Assembly: GCF_947241705.1 (NCBI RefSeq)
Contig: NC_079261.1
Coordinates: forward strand, 558,001 to 622,000
Direction: 5' to 3'
Source: Saccharomyces mikatae IFO 1815
Taxonomy: Eukaryota > Ascomycota > Saccharomycetes > Saccharomycetales > Saccharomycetaceae
DNA: 64,000 nucleotides
Part shown: one piece after another, positions 45,022 to 54,013 of the stretch
How positions within the stretch are numbered: position 1 is the stretch's first letter
How the letters are laid out: every line of letters starts with the position of its first letter
The notes under the pieces: generated by a model
Databases searched by the model: none
What the model saw: the letters and a program-made list of their open reading frames with translations, nothing else
Told to the model about the DNA's origin: nothing
Made by a program: the position numbers and the translations under genes

Positions 45022-47169
45022 ATGATCCAAAAAATGAGCCCAAGCCTGAGAAGGCCACCTACGAGATCTAGTTCTGGCTCAAGCAATATACCACAATCGC
45101 CCTCTGTACGATCAACTTCATCATTTTCAAATCTAACAAGAAACTCGATACGAAATGTGTCGAGTTCGGGATCTCAATCAATTTCCTCATCGAGCACAAG
45201 AAGTAACTCACCACTTAGATCTGTTTCAACCAAATCTGATCCTTTCCTTCATCCAGGCAGGATAAGGGCCAGAAGAAGTGATAGTATCAACAACATCTCG
45301 AGGAAAAATGACACTTACACAGGATCAATCACTGTGACGATTCGACCAAAGCCACGAAGTGTAGGTCCCTCTCATGATAATATGGGGCTCAAAACACCTA
45401 GACACTTTCAATCACGAACCAATTCACAACAAGGTGGTAATACATTTACCAGAGACCCTTGGTTTATTACTAATGACAGAACAATAGTACATGAAGAAAT
45501 TGGAGAGTTCAAGTTTGATCATGTGTTTGCTTCTCATTGCACCAATTTAGAAGTCTACGAGAAAACCAGTAAACCAATGATCGATAAACTATTGATGGGG
45601 TTTAATGCCACCATTTTTGCATATGGTATGACTGGTTCAGGTAAGACGTTTACAATGAGTGGGAATGAACAAGAATTAGGACTAATCCCTTTATCTGTGT
45701 CGTATTTATTTACTAATATCATGGAACAGTCAATGAACGGGGATAAAAAATTTGACGTGGTAATATCGTACCTCGAAATTTACAATGAAAGGATTTACGA
45801 TCTCTTAGAAAGTGGATTAGAGGAGTCAGGTAGCAGACTAGGCACTCCCTCGAGGTCATATATGAGTAAGAACAACAGCAATGCATTGGGTGTAGAATTG
45901 AAGATTAGAGATGACTCTCAGTATGGGGTCAAAGTTATTGGTCTCACTGAAAGGAGATGCGAAAGCAGTGAAGACTTATTAAGATGGATTGCAGTCGGTG
46001 ATAAAAGCAGAAAAATTGGTGAAACAGATTATAATGCAAGAAGTTCCCGTTCTCATGCCATTGTACTAATTCGTCTAACGAGCACAGACGTGAGGGACGG
46101 TACATCAAGATCAAGTACATTGTCTTTGTGTGACTTAGCAGGTTCCGAAAGGGCAACGGGGCAACAGGAGAGGAGAAAGGAAGGGTCTTTCATCAACAAA
46201 TCGCTACTGGCTTTGGGGACTGTAATATCCAAACTAAGTGCCGACAAGACAAACTCAGTAGGCTCAATTATTCCCACAACTCCAACAAGTAGCGGTAACA
46301 GCAGCAGCAGCAGCAGCAGCAGCAGTGGGAGTATTGTTAGTAACAGTAATACTTCAAGCAATCACATACCATACCGAGATTCTAAATTGACGAGATTATT
46401 GCAACCAGCGCTCAGTGGAGATAGCATAGTGACAACAATATGTACAGTGGATACCAGAAATGATGCAGCAGCGGAAACTATGAATACGTTGAGGTTTGCA
46501 TCGAGAGCCAAGAATGTCTCGCTTCATGTATCTAAAAAATCCATAATCAACAATGGCAATTACGATGGAGATAAAGACCGCACTATTGAGTTGCTGAGAC
46601 GCCAATTGGAAGATCAACACCGGCTGATCTCTGAACTAAAGGACCGCGCAAATCTAGGTGAGCGTTCAACCCAATCCTCGAATGAAAACAACTACAAGGA
46701 TAACAACGTCATCGTTAGTCATAAAGATCCGAACTTGGCTTTAATGAAAGCGGAAAATAGAATACTGAAATATAAACTGGACAACTGCGAAAAACTACTC
46801 GATAAGGACGTTGTCGATTTACAAGATTCTGAGATTATGGAAATTGTAGAAATGCTACCTTTAGAGGTTGGCACTCTATTAGAGACAAAAATCCAAGGTC
46901 TAGAATCGCAAATAAGGCAGTATAGGAAATACACTCAAAAACTTGAGGATAAGATTATGGCAATGGAGAAAAGTGGGTACAATGCAAAGCTGTCGGCCCC
47001 ATGCGATGGTACAGAAGTGATGGAATTACAGAAGATGCTTGAGAGAAAGGATAAGATGATTGAGGCCCTGCAGTGTGCCAAACGACTACGAGACAGGGCT
47101 TTGAAACCGCTCACTAATACCCAACAGTCACCACTTTCTGTCGTCCAAAACGATAAATTAACCAGATAA
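45022..47169 (+). CDS. KIP2: Kinesin-7 motor Kip2
   Basis: Kip2 is a plus-end-directed kinesin that stabilises cytoplasmic microtubules and carries dynein and Bik1 to plus ends. A Ser/Arg-rich N-terminal tail (about 1-95) is followed by the motor (about 100-505) with P-loop GMTGSGKT, switch I NARSSRSHA and switch II DLAGSE, then coiled coils. The frame is open from 45019 with TTG; ATG at 45022 gives 715 residues starting MIQKMSPSLRRP. This is nine more than the 706 of S. cerevisiae, partly through a serine repeat (46300-46326) between GLTERRC-side core and the HIPYRDSKLTRLL helix, that is in motor loop 12. Confidence 0.96.
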   Translation: MIQKMSPSLRRPPTRSSSGSSNIPQSPSVRSTSSFSNLTRNSIRNVSSSGSQSISSSSTRSNSPLRSVSTKSDPFLHPGRIRARRSDSINNISRKNDTYTGSITVTIRPKPRSVGPSHDNMGLKTPRHFQSRTNSQQGGNTFTRDPWFITNDRTIVHEEIGEFKFDHVFASHCTNLEVYEKTSKPMIDKLLMGFNATIFAYGMTGSGKTFTMSGNEQELGLIPLSVSYLFTNIMEQSMNGDKKFDVVISYLEIYNERIYDLLESGLEESGSRLGTPSRSYMSKNNSNALGVELKIRDDSQYGVKVIGLTERRCESSEDLLRWIAVGDKSRKIGETDYNARSSRSHAIVLIRLTSTDVRDGTSRSSTLSLCDLAGSERATGQQERRKEGSFINKSLLALGTVISKLSADKTNSVGSIIPTTPTSSGNSSSSSSSSSGSIVSNSNTSSNHIPYRDSKLTRLLQPALSGDSIVTTICTVDTRNDAAAETMNTLRFASRAKNVSLHVSKKSIINNGNYDGDKDRTIELLRRQLEDQHRLISELKDRANLGERSTQSSNENNYKDNNVIVSHKDPNLALMKAENRILKYKLDNCEKLLDKDVVDLQDSEIMEIVEMLPLEVGTLLETKIQGLESQIRQYRKYTQKLEDKIMAMEKSGYNAKLSAPCDGTEVMELQKMLERKDKMIEALQCAKRLRDRALKPLTNTQQSPLSVVQNDKLTR
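46300..46326 (+). repeat. AGC trinucleotide repeat in KIP2
   Basis: Eight AGC codons followed by AGT, in frame, encoding nine serines (residues about 427-435). It sits within a 30-residue Ser/Asn/Thr-rich insertion just before the conserved HIPYRDSKLT of the kinesin motor. Pure trinucleotide runs are unstable in length, so alleles may differ among strains. Confidence 0.9.
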
Positions 47170-47407
47170 GGCCCCAGATTTCACGTTTGTCTTCTTTGTG
47201 CGATTCTTTCTGTGGACTGCGCCTCCGCTTGCCCGGTACTTGCCTTGATGGGATCTTTGCTTAGAAAGTTCCGCATGAATTTTATTTTCCAGGCACTTCT
47301 CGTTAAAAGTAGACAAAACATGGATTTACGAGGTTCGTTTCAGTGCTGTATCAAAAAATTTGTCATCAGCTAATAAAGATCCAGAGGTTTTGGGGTTATT
47401 TTGGGGT

Positions 47408-47425
47408 TGTTTCGGATCTGTTTCG
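47408..47425 (-). promoter_or_regulatory. Pair of near-consensus pheromone response elements
   Basis: TGTTTCG occurs twice (47408-47414 and 47419-47425), 11 bases apart, each one base from the Ste12 site TGTTTCA (TGAAACA). A third partial copy, CGTTTCA, lies at about 47336-47342. PRM4 is a pheromone-regulated gene and Ste12 binds paired, partly degenerate sites, so the cluster fits, although no copy is perfect. Confidence 0.5.
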
Positions 47426-47541
47426 AGCTAAGTAATAGATGTACTAAAGGGCTTAATATATAAGTAATTACTTAGGTCCAGTAGTTGGAACTTCCCATAC
47501 CTCTTTGAACGAGCCTTATATTACAGATGTTTTTATAAGCT

Positions 47542-47570
47542 TATATATATACATATATACATATATACAT
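47542..47570. repeat. ATATATAC tandem repeat
   Basis: Three to four tandem copies of an 8-base ATATATAC-type unit, about 90 bases before the PRM4 ATG. It may also serve as a TATA-like element. Confidence 0.7.
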
Positions 47571-47658
47571 AAGTATATTATTAGATATCAGATAGCGTTT
47601 TGCTTTAACTGCGACGAAGCACCAAATTGAAAGAAAATAAGAAACAGTAAGAATAGCA

Positions 47659-48519
47659 ATGATTGCAGACTCATCAATTTTGAAAAAGCGTACATCAACT
47701 AAGAGAAGCACACGAATAGTCTCTCTAACACTCGTTTTACTCGGAATAGTGAGCTTTTTAGTGCTTACATGGAATGATTCCTTGGAATTCTCTGAAAATT
47801 CCACCGATCTTAGCCAAAGCAGAAAAGAAAATAAAGAAGAGGACAAAAAGAGGTTGATTTATAAATTACCGAACTTGTTGAAGACAGTGGATAGTCTTCT
47901 AGAAAGTAAGGAAAATGAACTATATTTCCTGAAAGTCAAAGAAGAAATTTCGCACATTCAAAGTGAAGTTGAAGTCGATATACCAGCGCCTTCATCTATG
48001 ATTTCATCGACATTTTCTTCCACATCTTCTCCAACGGACGATATTGTGACAAGTTCGACGACCTCAACGATAAATTCACAGTCATCTTCTATGATCTCGC
48101 AGAAAAAGTATGATTACAAGAATTTTGACCCCAAAGCGAATTTTTTAGATATAATAAAAACCTCACCAGCGGTGCTGTTCATCAAATCGTCACAATCAGA
48201 TTCAATTTTCTTGAGAAATTTACTACAAAAAGAATTTGAGATTTCACCTGAATTGGCTACTGTCGATTTAGAGAAACACTCTCGCGGCTACGAACTAGAG
48301 AAGTACATCAAACAAAATAAACTAAATATTGATCCTGATATTGCCTTGGAATCCATCCATCCACCTTACCTATTTTTGAATGGAGTTTCCCTAATAAATA
48401 ATGGGATAGAGAAAGATATAATTGAACCTCATTCAAAGGGATCGTTACTATCCGTTTTGAAGTCTGAAGCGCGCGGTAATCTACTTGTGGAAAAAAAAGA
48501 CATCCCATCTAACTCGTGA
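47659..48519 (+). CDS. PRM4: Pheromone-regulated membrane protein Prm4, glutaredoxin-like
   Basis: Prm4 is induced by mating pheromone; its function is not established. The 286-residue product (about 284 in S. cerevisiae) is a type II membrane protein: one membrane segment at about 20-37, a Ser/Thr-rich charged stalk (about 40-150), then a lumenal domain (about 162-275). That domain aligns by eye with the monothiol glutaredoxins Grx6 and Grx7: SPAVLFIKS with SPIIIFSKS, VDLEKHSRGYELEKYI with IELDKHGHGEELQEYI, and PPYLFLNGVS with VPNLLVNGVS. The active-site CSYS is replaced by QSDS (Gln179 for the catalytic Cys), while the cis-Pro is kept (Pro236). Inference: a glutaredoxin fold without redox chemistry. 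Confidence 0.93.
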   Translation: MIADSSILKKRTSTKRSTRIVSLTLVLLGIVSFLVLTWNDSLEFSENSTDLSQSRKENKEEDKKRLIYKLPNLLKTVDSLLESKENELYFLKVKEEISHIQSEVEVDIPAPSSMISSTFSSTSSPTDDIVTSSTTSTINSQSSSMISQKKYDYKNFDPKANFLDIIKTSPAVLFIKSSQSDSIFLRNLLQKEFEISPELATVDLEKHSRGYELEKYIKQNKLNIDPDIALESIHPPYLFLNGVSLINNGIEKDIIEPHSKGSLLSVLKSEARGNLLVEKKDIPSNS

Positions 48520-48666
48520 TTCACTATCCCCATTGGCAAGCAGTCTCGCAATTGAAAAACGTTTTAAGTATTCCCCAAAACCTGCAATCGCAGCTCTCTA
48601 TATAATATACATACCCATAATATAGTCATTGCATCTCTTATCTTACTACTCTACTTTGATCAGAAT

Positions 48667-49596
48667 TCAACCGTCCAATTTGTAGATATCTATGCCATTA
48701 TCTCTATTCGCTTTCGTGGATTCATGTTCTTCTTCTCTTGAGTGCTCTTCGTTTTCAGAACACACCTCCATCAGGTTGTTTTCTTCACTTACTGGCTCAT
48801 AATTAAAAAAGCATTCCCCCCACATGCAAAATATTCCTTTCATATATCCATTTTCCTTAACATATAATACTTTACATTTGGCAAATGGGCCTAGTATTTT
48901 CCTCGTAGCTCGAGAAAGCTGACTCAAGTCAGAATTCCTTGGAAGAAACATAATTACATTAGGGCTTAGTTTAAGAAAGCTTTTGAGCAACTTAGTAATC
49001 CCCATTGGCATTAAATTATGCTCTAAATCATACACATCATTTTTTAAGTACTCTGGACCACCCCACGGTGGTGACCCAAAAACGCAATCGTACTTTACTT
49101 TGGAAAGCTTATTTTTAGAGACTAGCTTTTTCCAGGAGCCCCGTTTCAGCCATATTCTATCATCCACACCATAGCTTTGCGCATTCTTTGCAGTGCAATA
49201 TATGTGATCAATACTGTAGTCCACACCATAGACATAAGGGAATTGCATAGCAAACTGTATGGTGTTACCGCCCCCACCACAGAAAACATCTAATATCCTT
49301 TCAGCATTTGGCATGCATGCCTTCACAAAATTTGTTAGGAAGCACGCAATTCTTTCAGGCGTCACACTGAACCACAGCTCATCTGTCATGTATATCGGCG
49401 ACGTATCTATCTTCGAAAACAAATGACGTCTATTTTTCCAGTACTTATAAAGTTTCCCATTGTGTAATGGCTTTGATGATTCTATCTTGTAAGCATTATT
49501 TTCTAACAAATTGATTAGAGTTTTAAACTTGGAATGATGCTTTCTTTTACGTGCTGTCTGCCTTATTCTCGAAGCATGAATAAAAGTTCTTCCCAT
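48667..49596 (-). CDS. TGS1: Trimethylguanosine synthase Tgs1
   Basis: Tgs1 converts the m7G caps of snRNAs and snoRNAs to m2,2,7G in the nucleolus. The Rossmann methyltransferase core has motif I LDVFCGGGGNTIQFA (about 101-115) and motif IV FGSPPWGG (about 173-180), where the SPPW tetrad stacks the guanine. A basic N-terminus (ARKRKHH) can target the nucleolus and bind substrate proteins. The Glu/Ser-rich tail is shorter than in S. cerevisiae (309 against 315 residues overall). The frame opens at 49599 with GTG; ATG at 49594-49596 is the start. Confidence 0.95.
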   Translation of the reverse strand: MGRTFIHASRIRQTARKRKHHSKFKTLINLLENNAYKIESSKPLHNGKLYKYWKNRRHLFSKIDTSPIYMTDELWFSVTPERIACFLTNFVKACMPNAERILDVFCGGGGNTIQFAMQFPYVYGVDYSIDHIYCTAKNAQSYGVDDRIWLKRGSWKKLVSKNKLSKVKYDCVFGSPPWGGPEYLKNDVYDLEHNLMPMGITKLLKSFLKLSPNVIMFLPRNSDLSQLSRATRKILGPFAKCKVLYVKENGYMKGIFCMWGECFFNYEPVSEENNLMEVCSENEEHSREEEHESTKANRDNGIDIYKLDG

Positions 49597-50110
49597 CACT
49601 TAAGTAATTCGAACAGCTTTCTTCTTTTCACTACTTATTATTCGCCTGCAGAAAAATATATAATTGCAAATAGTTAATGCAACGAAACAGTTACTCGCTA
49701 CTCGAGGAATAACTCCCCTATACTCTCTCATTCATCAGGGTGCGATGAACCTGAGAATTTTTCATTCATTATTTTCATGTGGAAATAATCGGAAAAGGCG
49801 ATGGCTGGCGAGGATTAAAAAAAAGGCTGCTTCTGCCATGACATATGCAATTCGATATTTAGTTATTTAGATAAAGAATCGCCATGCCTATCCTTCAGGA
49901 AAGGCTGCAATTGGGGGGGGGGGGATCCGATTGCTGGGTTTTAGTAGGTCATCAATTATTGTACAAATGTGTTGTATATATATATTTAAAATGCTCGATA
50001 ATAGTTAGGCCAGCAATTTAACGGCTTAGCAAGGTAGCTAGGTTCAAAATTATTTAACAAAGTGCTTAAGTATATCTGAATTATCCTCTACACTAGTCCA
50101 TTATAAGATA
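49597..50110. promoter_or_regulatory. Divergent TGS1-AIM44 promoter region
   Basis: A 514-base divergent interval. It contains a run of 12 G at 49913-49924, exceptional in yeast intergenic DNA, followed by GATCC. A 68-codon open frame (49664-49870) starts with TTG and is not called. Confidence 0.45.
49913..49924 (+). repeat. Poly-G run (G12)
   Basis: Twelve consecutive G on the + strand about 190 bases upstream of AIM44. Long G/C homopolymers are rare in this A/T-rich genome and slip easily during replication and sequencing, so the exact length is uncertain. Confidence 0.85.
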
Positions 50111-52291
50111 ATGATTATCAGAGCCCCAATTAGAACAAAAACCAAGTCGTTTAGAGGTGATCAAATGGATTTCAAATTTCCATCTAACGAAAGCCTACCA
50201 AGGGGAACATTAGAAGAATATCATATGAATAATCATCATCTTTTGAATGATGTGTTTGCTGCAGAAAATGGGGCTACGCGCGATGAAGATGCAAATTCCC
50301 AGATACTATCTGATTATACGTCTGCGTCCAATACAAATACAAATTCTGGTTACTCATCGAATGGATACTACTCATTTGCTAATATTTCCGATAACACTAC
50401 ATCCTCCCCACGCATAATAGCCAACCAGAATGAAGTTATTAATAGATTAACAACCTCGGACTCAAATAAAAGTGACTATATCGCTTCACATGATTCTCAA
50501 GGTAACGATTCTCTACATTATAGCAGTTCAAGTGTAGTAAGAAATCAGCTACATTCAATGGAAGTTATTCCGGAGGGAAACGTGGCCGGCTCAATATCAA
50601 CAGCTTCCCAGACCATTCCAACGGCAGATAACGCTTCCTACAATATATCTTCATCTTCTGCATCAACAATATCACTTAAGAAATCGACATCTAAAAGAGA
50701 TATTCCACTGTCGATGCAAGAAACTAAATCCAAAGGAAAATCGAAGTCAGAAAAACATACAAAGGCTACTGGAAAAAAGAGTGGCCCAGTACCGAAGCCT
50801 AAAAAGAGATTAAACAGGATACCTACAATAAAAAGAGTCGAGTCCTCGGAATCTTCCAATTATAGGTACAGTTCAGGTGGTAGCAGTAAATCAATTAGTC
50901 CCCATTGTTGCTTAAAAAGATCAAAGGCCATTAGATGCAAAGGCGGACTCTTGTACTATTTCACCTCATTAGGAATTAGAATAAAGAAAAAGTTATTCAA
51001 ACTACGATTAGTAATAAGAAGAAAACTGTTCTCATATAATGATCAAAAAGTAAATTCCACTCTAAAATCCAAAAATTCCAGATTCAAACCAAAGATTACC
51101 AAAAATCCGAAGAAAGGAGAGCCGGGTTCAGTAACCGGTAATAGCTGCTCTACTCCACGCCAGAAAAGGACACAGAGATATGTTTCCAATTTACAAAGAT
51201 CAATATCATCAAAGTCTCTAGTACCTGTACTGGCTCCACAAAATAAGTCTGACTCTTTGACAATCAATACGAAATTCGGAGCAAAGGTTCCCGAATCTGA
51301 TAATCCCACAATAGTAACAAAGACGCCAAAGGGCCCTCTGGTAAGGTATACGCCATCATTACGAAGAACAAATTCTTCCATCAGAAGAGCTGCTTCTATT
51401 TTAACCTCATCAGCTGCGATGACACCGGTAAATAACAGAAATTCTTTCATTTCTGTATCCGATAGTATCAATCATACAGTGACTCGCAACAGCAGTGCCT
51501 ACTCGAGGTCGAAATTGGTAAGGTCACAACCCTCAACGACTTTAAATGCTATTGCCAGACAACCATCGATTGTGGTAGAAAACAAAGTTATTCCGTTATC
51601 AATGAATCGATATTCTATCAAGGAGGAAGATGAATATGTGATCGACACTAGTTCTATGAGAGGATTATCCCCCGTTAACAGTGTTTCCTCATCAGATTAT
51701 CATAGAGAGTCATCAGATAGCCACTCTAGTTATGCGGATGCAATGGAAACAGTAGAAGAAAACAGCGAGGGAATATTGAAAACCGACAATAATGTCCAAA
51801 CTTCGGATCTAAAACATGAGGGCATCTCTAACGAAGAGAGTTATACTTTGATGAAGCACTATTTGAGCACAATTATTGCTCAAAGAATTATGCTCAGGGT
51901 GCAAATCGCTCGTCTACAGGAGCCTAAGAATAGTGCTGTTTATATGAATAAATCTGCAGAAACAAACTCCACTATTTATGGTGATCTTGTTGATTCACTC
52001 TTAACTGAATATGAGACAGATGGCTGCTCATCTCAAACCTTTGATGGCACTTTAGTGAAGATTGAGGGGGATGGAGAAGGAGAAGAAGACAAAGAAAAAG
52101 AAGAAAGAAGTTTGGTAGAAGAGGCAGATGAGTTACCGGAGTTAAGCCCAATGAGAAAACAAAGGGATTTAAGTATTACCTTAAGGTCTCCATTTGCTAT
52201 GCTAAACTCGGCTTACTCTAGCAGCATTTTATCGCTACCTACAGGAACAGTCAAGAGGTCATTAACTCTTCCTGTTGGCATGAAAATATAA
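50111..52291 (+). CDS. AIM44: Bud-neck cytokinesis protein Aim44
   Basis: Aim44 (Gps1) localises to the bud neck and division site, where it controls Rho1 and Cdc42 and contractile-ring behaviour. The 726-residue product is Ser-rich and mostly disordered, with a conserved N-terminus ([18 protein letters not shown]), a basic block (about 275-350) and a conserved C-terminus ([11 protein letters not shown]). Against 758 residues in S. cerevisiae, the acidic tract near residue 650-672 ([15 protein letters not shown]) is much shorter. A helical stretch [24 protein letters not shown] (about 583-606) is well preserved. ATG at 50111 is the first in frame. Confidence 0.94.
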   Translation: MIIRAPIRTKTKSFRGDQMDFKFPSNESLPRGTLEEYHMNNHHLLNDVFAAENGATRDEDANSQILSDYTSASNTNTNSGYSSNGYYSFANISDNTTSSPRIIANQNEVINRLTTSDSNKSDYIASHDSQGNDSLHYSSSSVVRNQLHSMEVIPEGNVAGSISTASQTIPTADNASYNISSSSASTISLKKSTSKRDIPLSMQETKSKGKSKSEKHTKATGKKSGPVPKPKKRLNRIPTIKRVESSESSNYRYSSGGSSKSISPHCCLKRSKAIRCKGGLLYYFTSLGIRIKKKLFKLRLVIRRKLFSYNDQKVNSTLKSKNSRFKPKITKNPKKGEPGSVTGNSCSTPRQKRTQRYVSNLQRSISSKSLVPVLAPQNKSDSLTINTKFGAKVPESDNPTIVTKTPKGPLVRYTPSLRRTNSSIRRAASILTSSAAMTPVNNRNSFISVSDSINHTVTRNSSAYSRSKLVRSQPSTTLNAIARQPSIVVENKVIPLSMNRYSIKEEDEYVIDTSSMRGLSPVNSVSSSDYHRESSDSHSSYADAMETVEENSEGILKTDNNVQTSDLKHEGISNEESYTLMKHYLSTIIAQRIMLRVQIARLQEPKNSAVYMNKSAETNSTIYGDLVDSLLTEYETDGCSSQTFDGTLVKIEGDGEGEEDKEKEERSLVEEADELPELSPMRKQRDLSITLRSPFAMLNSAYSSSILSLPTGTVKRSLTLPVGMKI

Positions 52292-52635
52292 ACAGCATAT
52301 AATCACGTAAGATTGCATTCAATGATCGTAGTAATAATAATCGTATCAATCATAATAACCATAATATTCATATTTATTAACGGCCTTAATGGCGATAAAA
52401 GCATTTATCATGTTAGACGAAAATCAACACCTATTCTTTTTATCGTTTCTTTTTTGCTCGCAATATCGAAATCGTTTATCCCAAAGGGTAGTTATAGCAA
52501 CTATTTAAATAACTTCGACATTTCTCTTGATTGATAATATTGTTCCTGTATAACCATACGCAAGATAGTTAAAAGGCTCTGAAAGTGCTTTATAAATTAA
52601 TATTGTATATTCAGCATTGAGGCGGACCACAAACT
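52292..52635 (+). promoter_or_regulatory. AIM44 3' flank and PET20 promoter
   Basis: A 344-base spacer. Most of it is covered by a 70-codon ATG-started open frame (52322-52534) made largely of hydrophobic residues; see findings. No regulator site recognised. Confidence 0.4.
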
Positions 52636-53397
52636 ATGTTGAAACTAGCTCGTCCATTTATCACACCATTATCAAAGAACAATGTCTTTTCGTCGGGAAT
52701 AGCACCCACTTGCAGACGATTTCAGTCTTCCTTTACGTTTTTGAATAATCAGTCTTTACTCTCTAAGAACCAGATGAAATCTAAAAGAAAAAAAGGCAGT
52801 AAAAAAGCAGCATACCATCGTCAGCCCGCGGAACACGAACGCACTACTCCACTTATAAAGCGAAGCAAGCCAATTTCCAAGGAAGAATCCAATGATATGA
52901 GAACTTTTAATTCAAAAAAGAAGAGAAGCGATTTTTCGTGGTTGCCAAAAGTTCCATCTACCTCACATTTAAAACAGAGTGACATGACCACAAACGTACT
53001 CTATTCTGGATACAGGCCCCTGTTTATTAATCCCAATGACCCAAAGCTTAAGGAAGACACAGGAAGTACACTGTACGAGTTTGCGATGAAGCTAGAAGAT
53101 TTAAATGAACCTTTGTCACCATGGATCTCCTCTGCCACTGGTCTTGAATTCTTCTCAGAGTGGGACAACATACCTAGTGAACTATTGAGAAATTTGAAAC
53201 CTTTCCATCCACCTAATGAAAAACTAATACAGGCAGATGATTTTCTTAATGTAACTACTAAGAGAAGCTCATCCGTTGCCAATGAAACAAACGAGACGTT
53301 CAAGAAGAAAATGGATGAAATCTCGAAGAGAGGAGGCAAGGGGAGAAAAAAGTCGGTGGTAACGTTACTTCAAATGAAAAAGAAGCTTGGAGGATGA
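52636..53397 (+). CDS. PET20: Mitochondrial respiratory-growth protein Pet20
   Basis: Pet20 is a mitochondrial protein required for respiratory growth and mitochondrial genome stability; its molecular activity is not established. The 253 residues equal the S. cerevisiae length. The N-terminus is a typical presequence (MLKLARPFITPLSKN, then Arg/Ser/Phe-rich). A basic segment (KSKRKKGSKKAAYHRQ, about 48-65) and the conserved centre VLYSGYRPLFINP (about 120-132) identify the Pet20/Sue1 family. The C-terminus is basic. ATG at 52636 is the first in frame. Confidence 0.93.
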   Translation: MLKLARPFITPLSKNNVFSSGIAPTCRRFQSSFTFLNNQSLLSKNQMKSKRKKGSKKAAYHRQPAEHERTTPLIKRSKPISKEESNDMRTFNSKKKRSDFSWLPKVPSTSHLKQSDMTTNVLYSGYRPLFINPNDPKLKEDTGSTLYEFAMKLEDLNEPLSPWISSATGLEFFSEWDNIPSELLRNLKPFHPPNEKLIQADDFLNVTTKRSSSVANETNETFKKKMDEISKRGGKGRKKSVVTLLQMKKKLGG

Positions 53398-54013
53398 TTA
53401 ATGAAAAAGATAATCCTAAAATTTAATTTTTTTAAGCAAAAGGAGTTTCTTAGCATCAATGTGCTTTCTGTACATGGTTACTTGGGTTTTTTTTTTGGTT
53501 TTTTCTAATTATGTTTATTTTGATGGGCCTTCTTTTTTCAACTGTTGAAATTATAAACCTGTTTCATTATATTCAATATTTTTTTTCTCACGTTCTTAAT
53601 TATATTACATTCATGAACTTTATCATTTATTGAACATTTTTTAATTTATTTATTCTATAGTATTTTTATTTATTATTCATTTGCTTATTGATACGTTGCT
53701 CCCGTTTCTTTATTTGACCTAGTTTTATTATGACCAGCTAAGTGTCTCTAAATGAAATAAAATGGATTAGATAAGCAATGAGTCCATAGCACATATTCTA
53801 CACCAAATTATTAGATAACACCTTACAGGAAGATTAAGGCATACAAAACAAAAACATTTGTGTAATTACAATAAGTTATATACTATGTACGAAACGAAAC
53901 TATCAATGCGAGGTTATTATTAGTTGTTCTCTATTGATTTAATAAGTTTTTTTTCTAAAATTCTTCTGCATATTTTATCAATAAATCGTTATGATACATC
54001 TTGGAACATTTCT
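53398..54013. other. Convergent PET20-CDC60 3' intergenic region, very A/T-rich
   Basis: A 616-base interval between two 3' ends, with T-runs (about 53488-53506 and 53580-53590) and stretches almost devoid of G and C (53520-53700). I found no exact match to the origin core on either strand in this block, and no gene. The open frame at 53924-54235 is a shadow of CDC60. Confidence 0.5.

Larger units (their letters stand above)
47170..47658 (+). promoter_or_regulatory. KIP2 3' flank and PRM4 promoter
   Basis: A 489-base tandem spacer with the pheromone-type motif pair listed separately, and an AT/AC repeat (47542-47570) shortly before the PRM4 ATG. No other gene seen. Confidence 0.5.

Noticed and set aside
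49664-49870. 68-codon + strand frame between TGS1 and AIM44
   Set aside because: Starts with TTG; the first ATG leaves about 42 codons; no recognisable domain.
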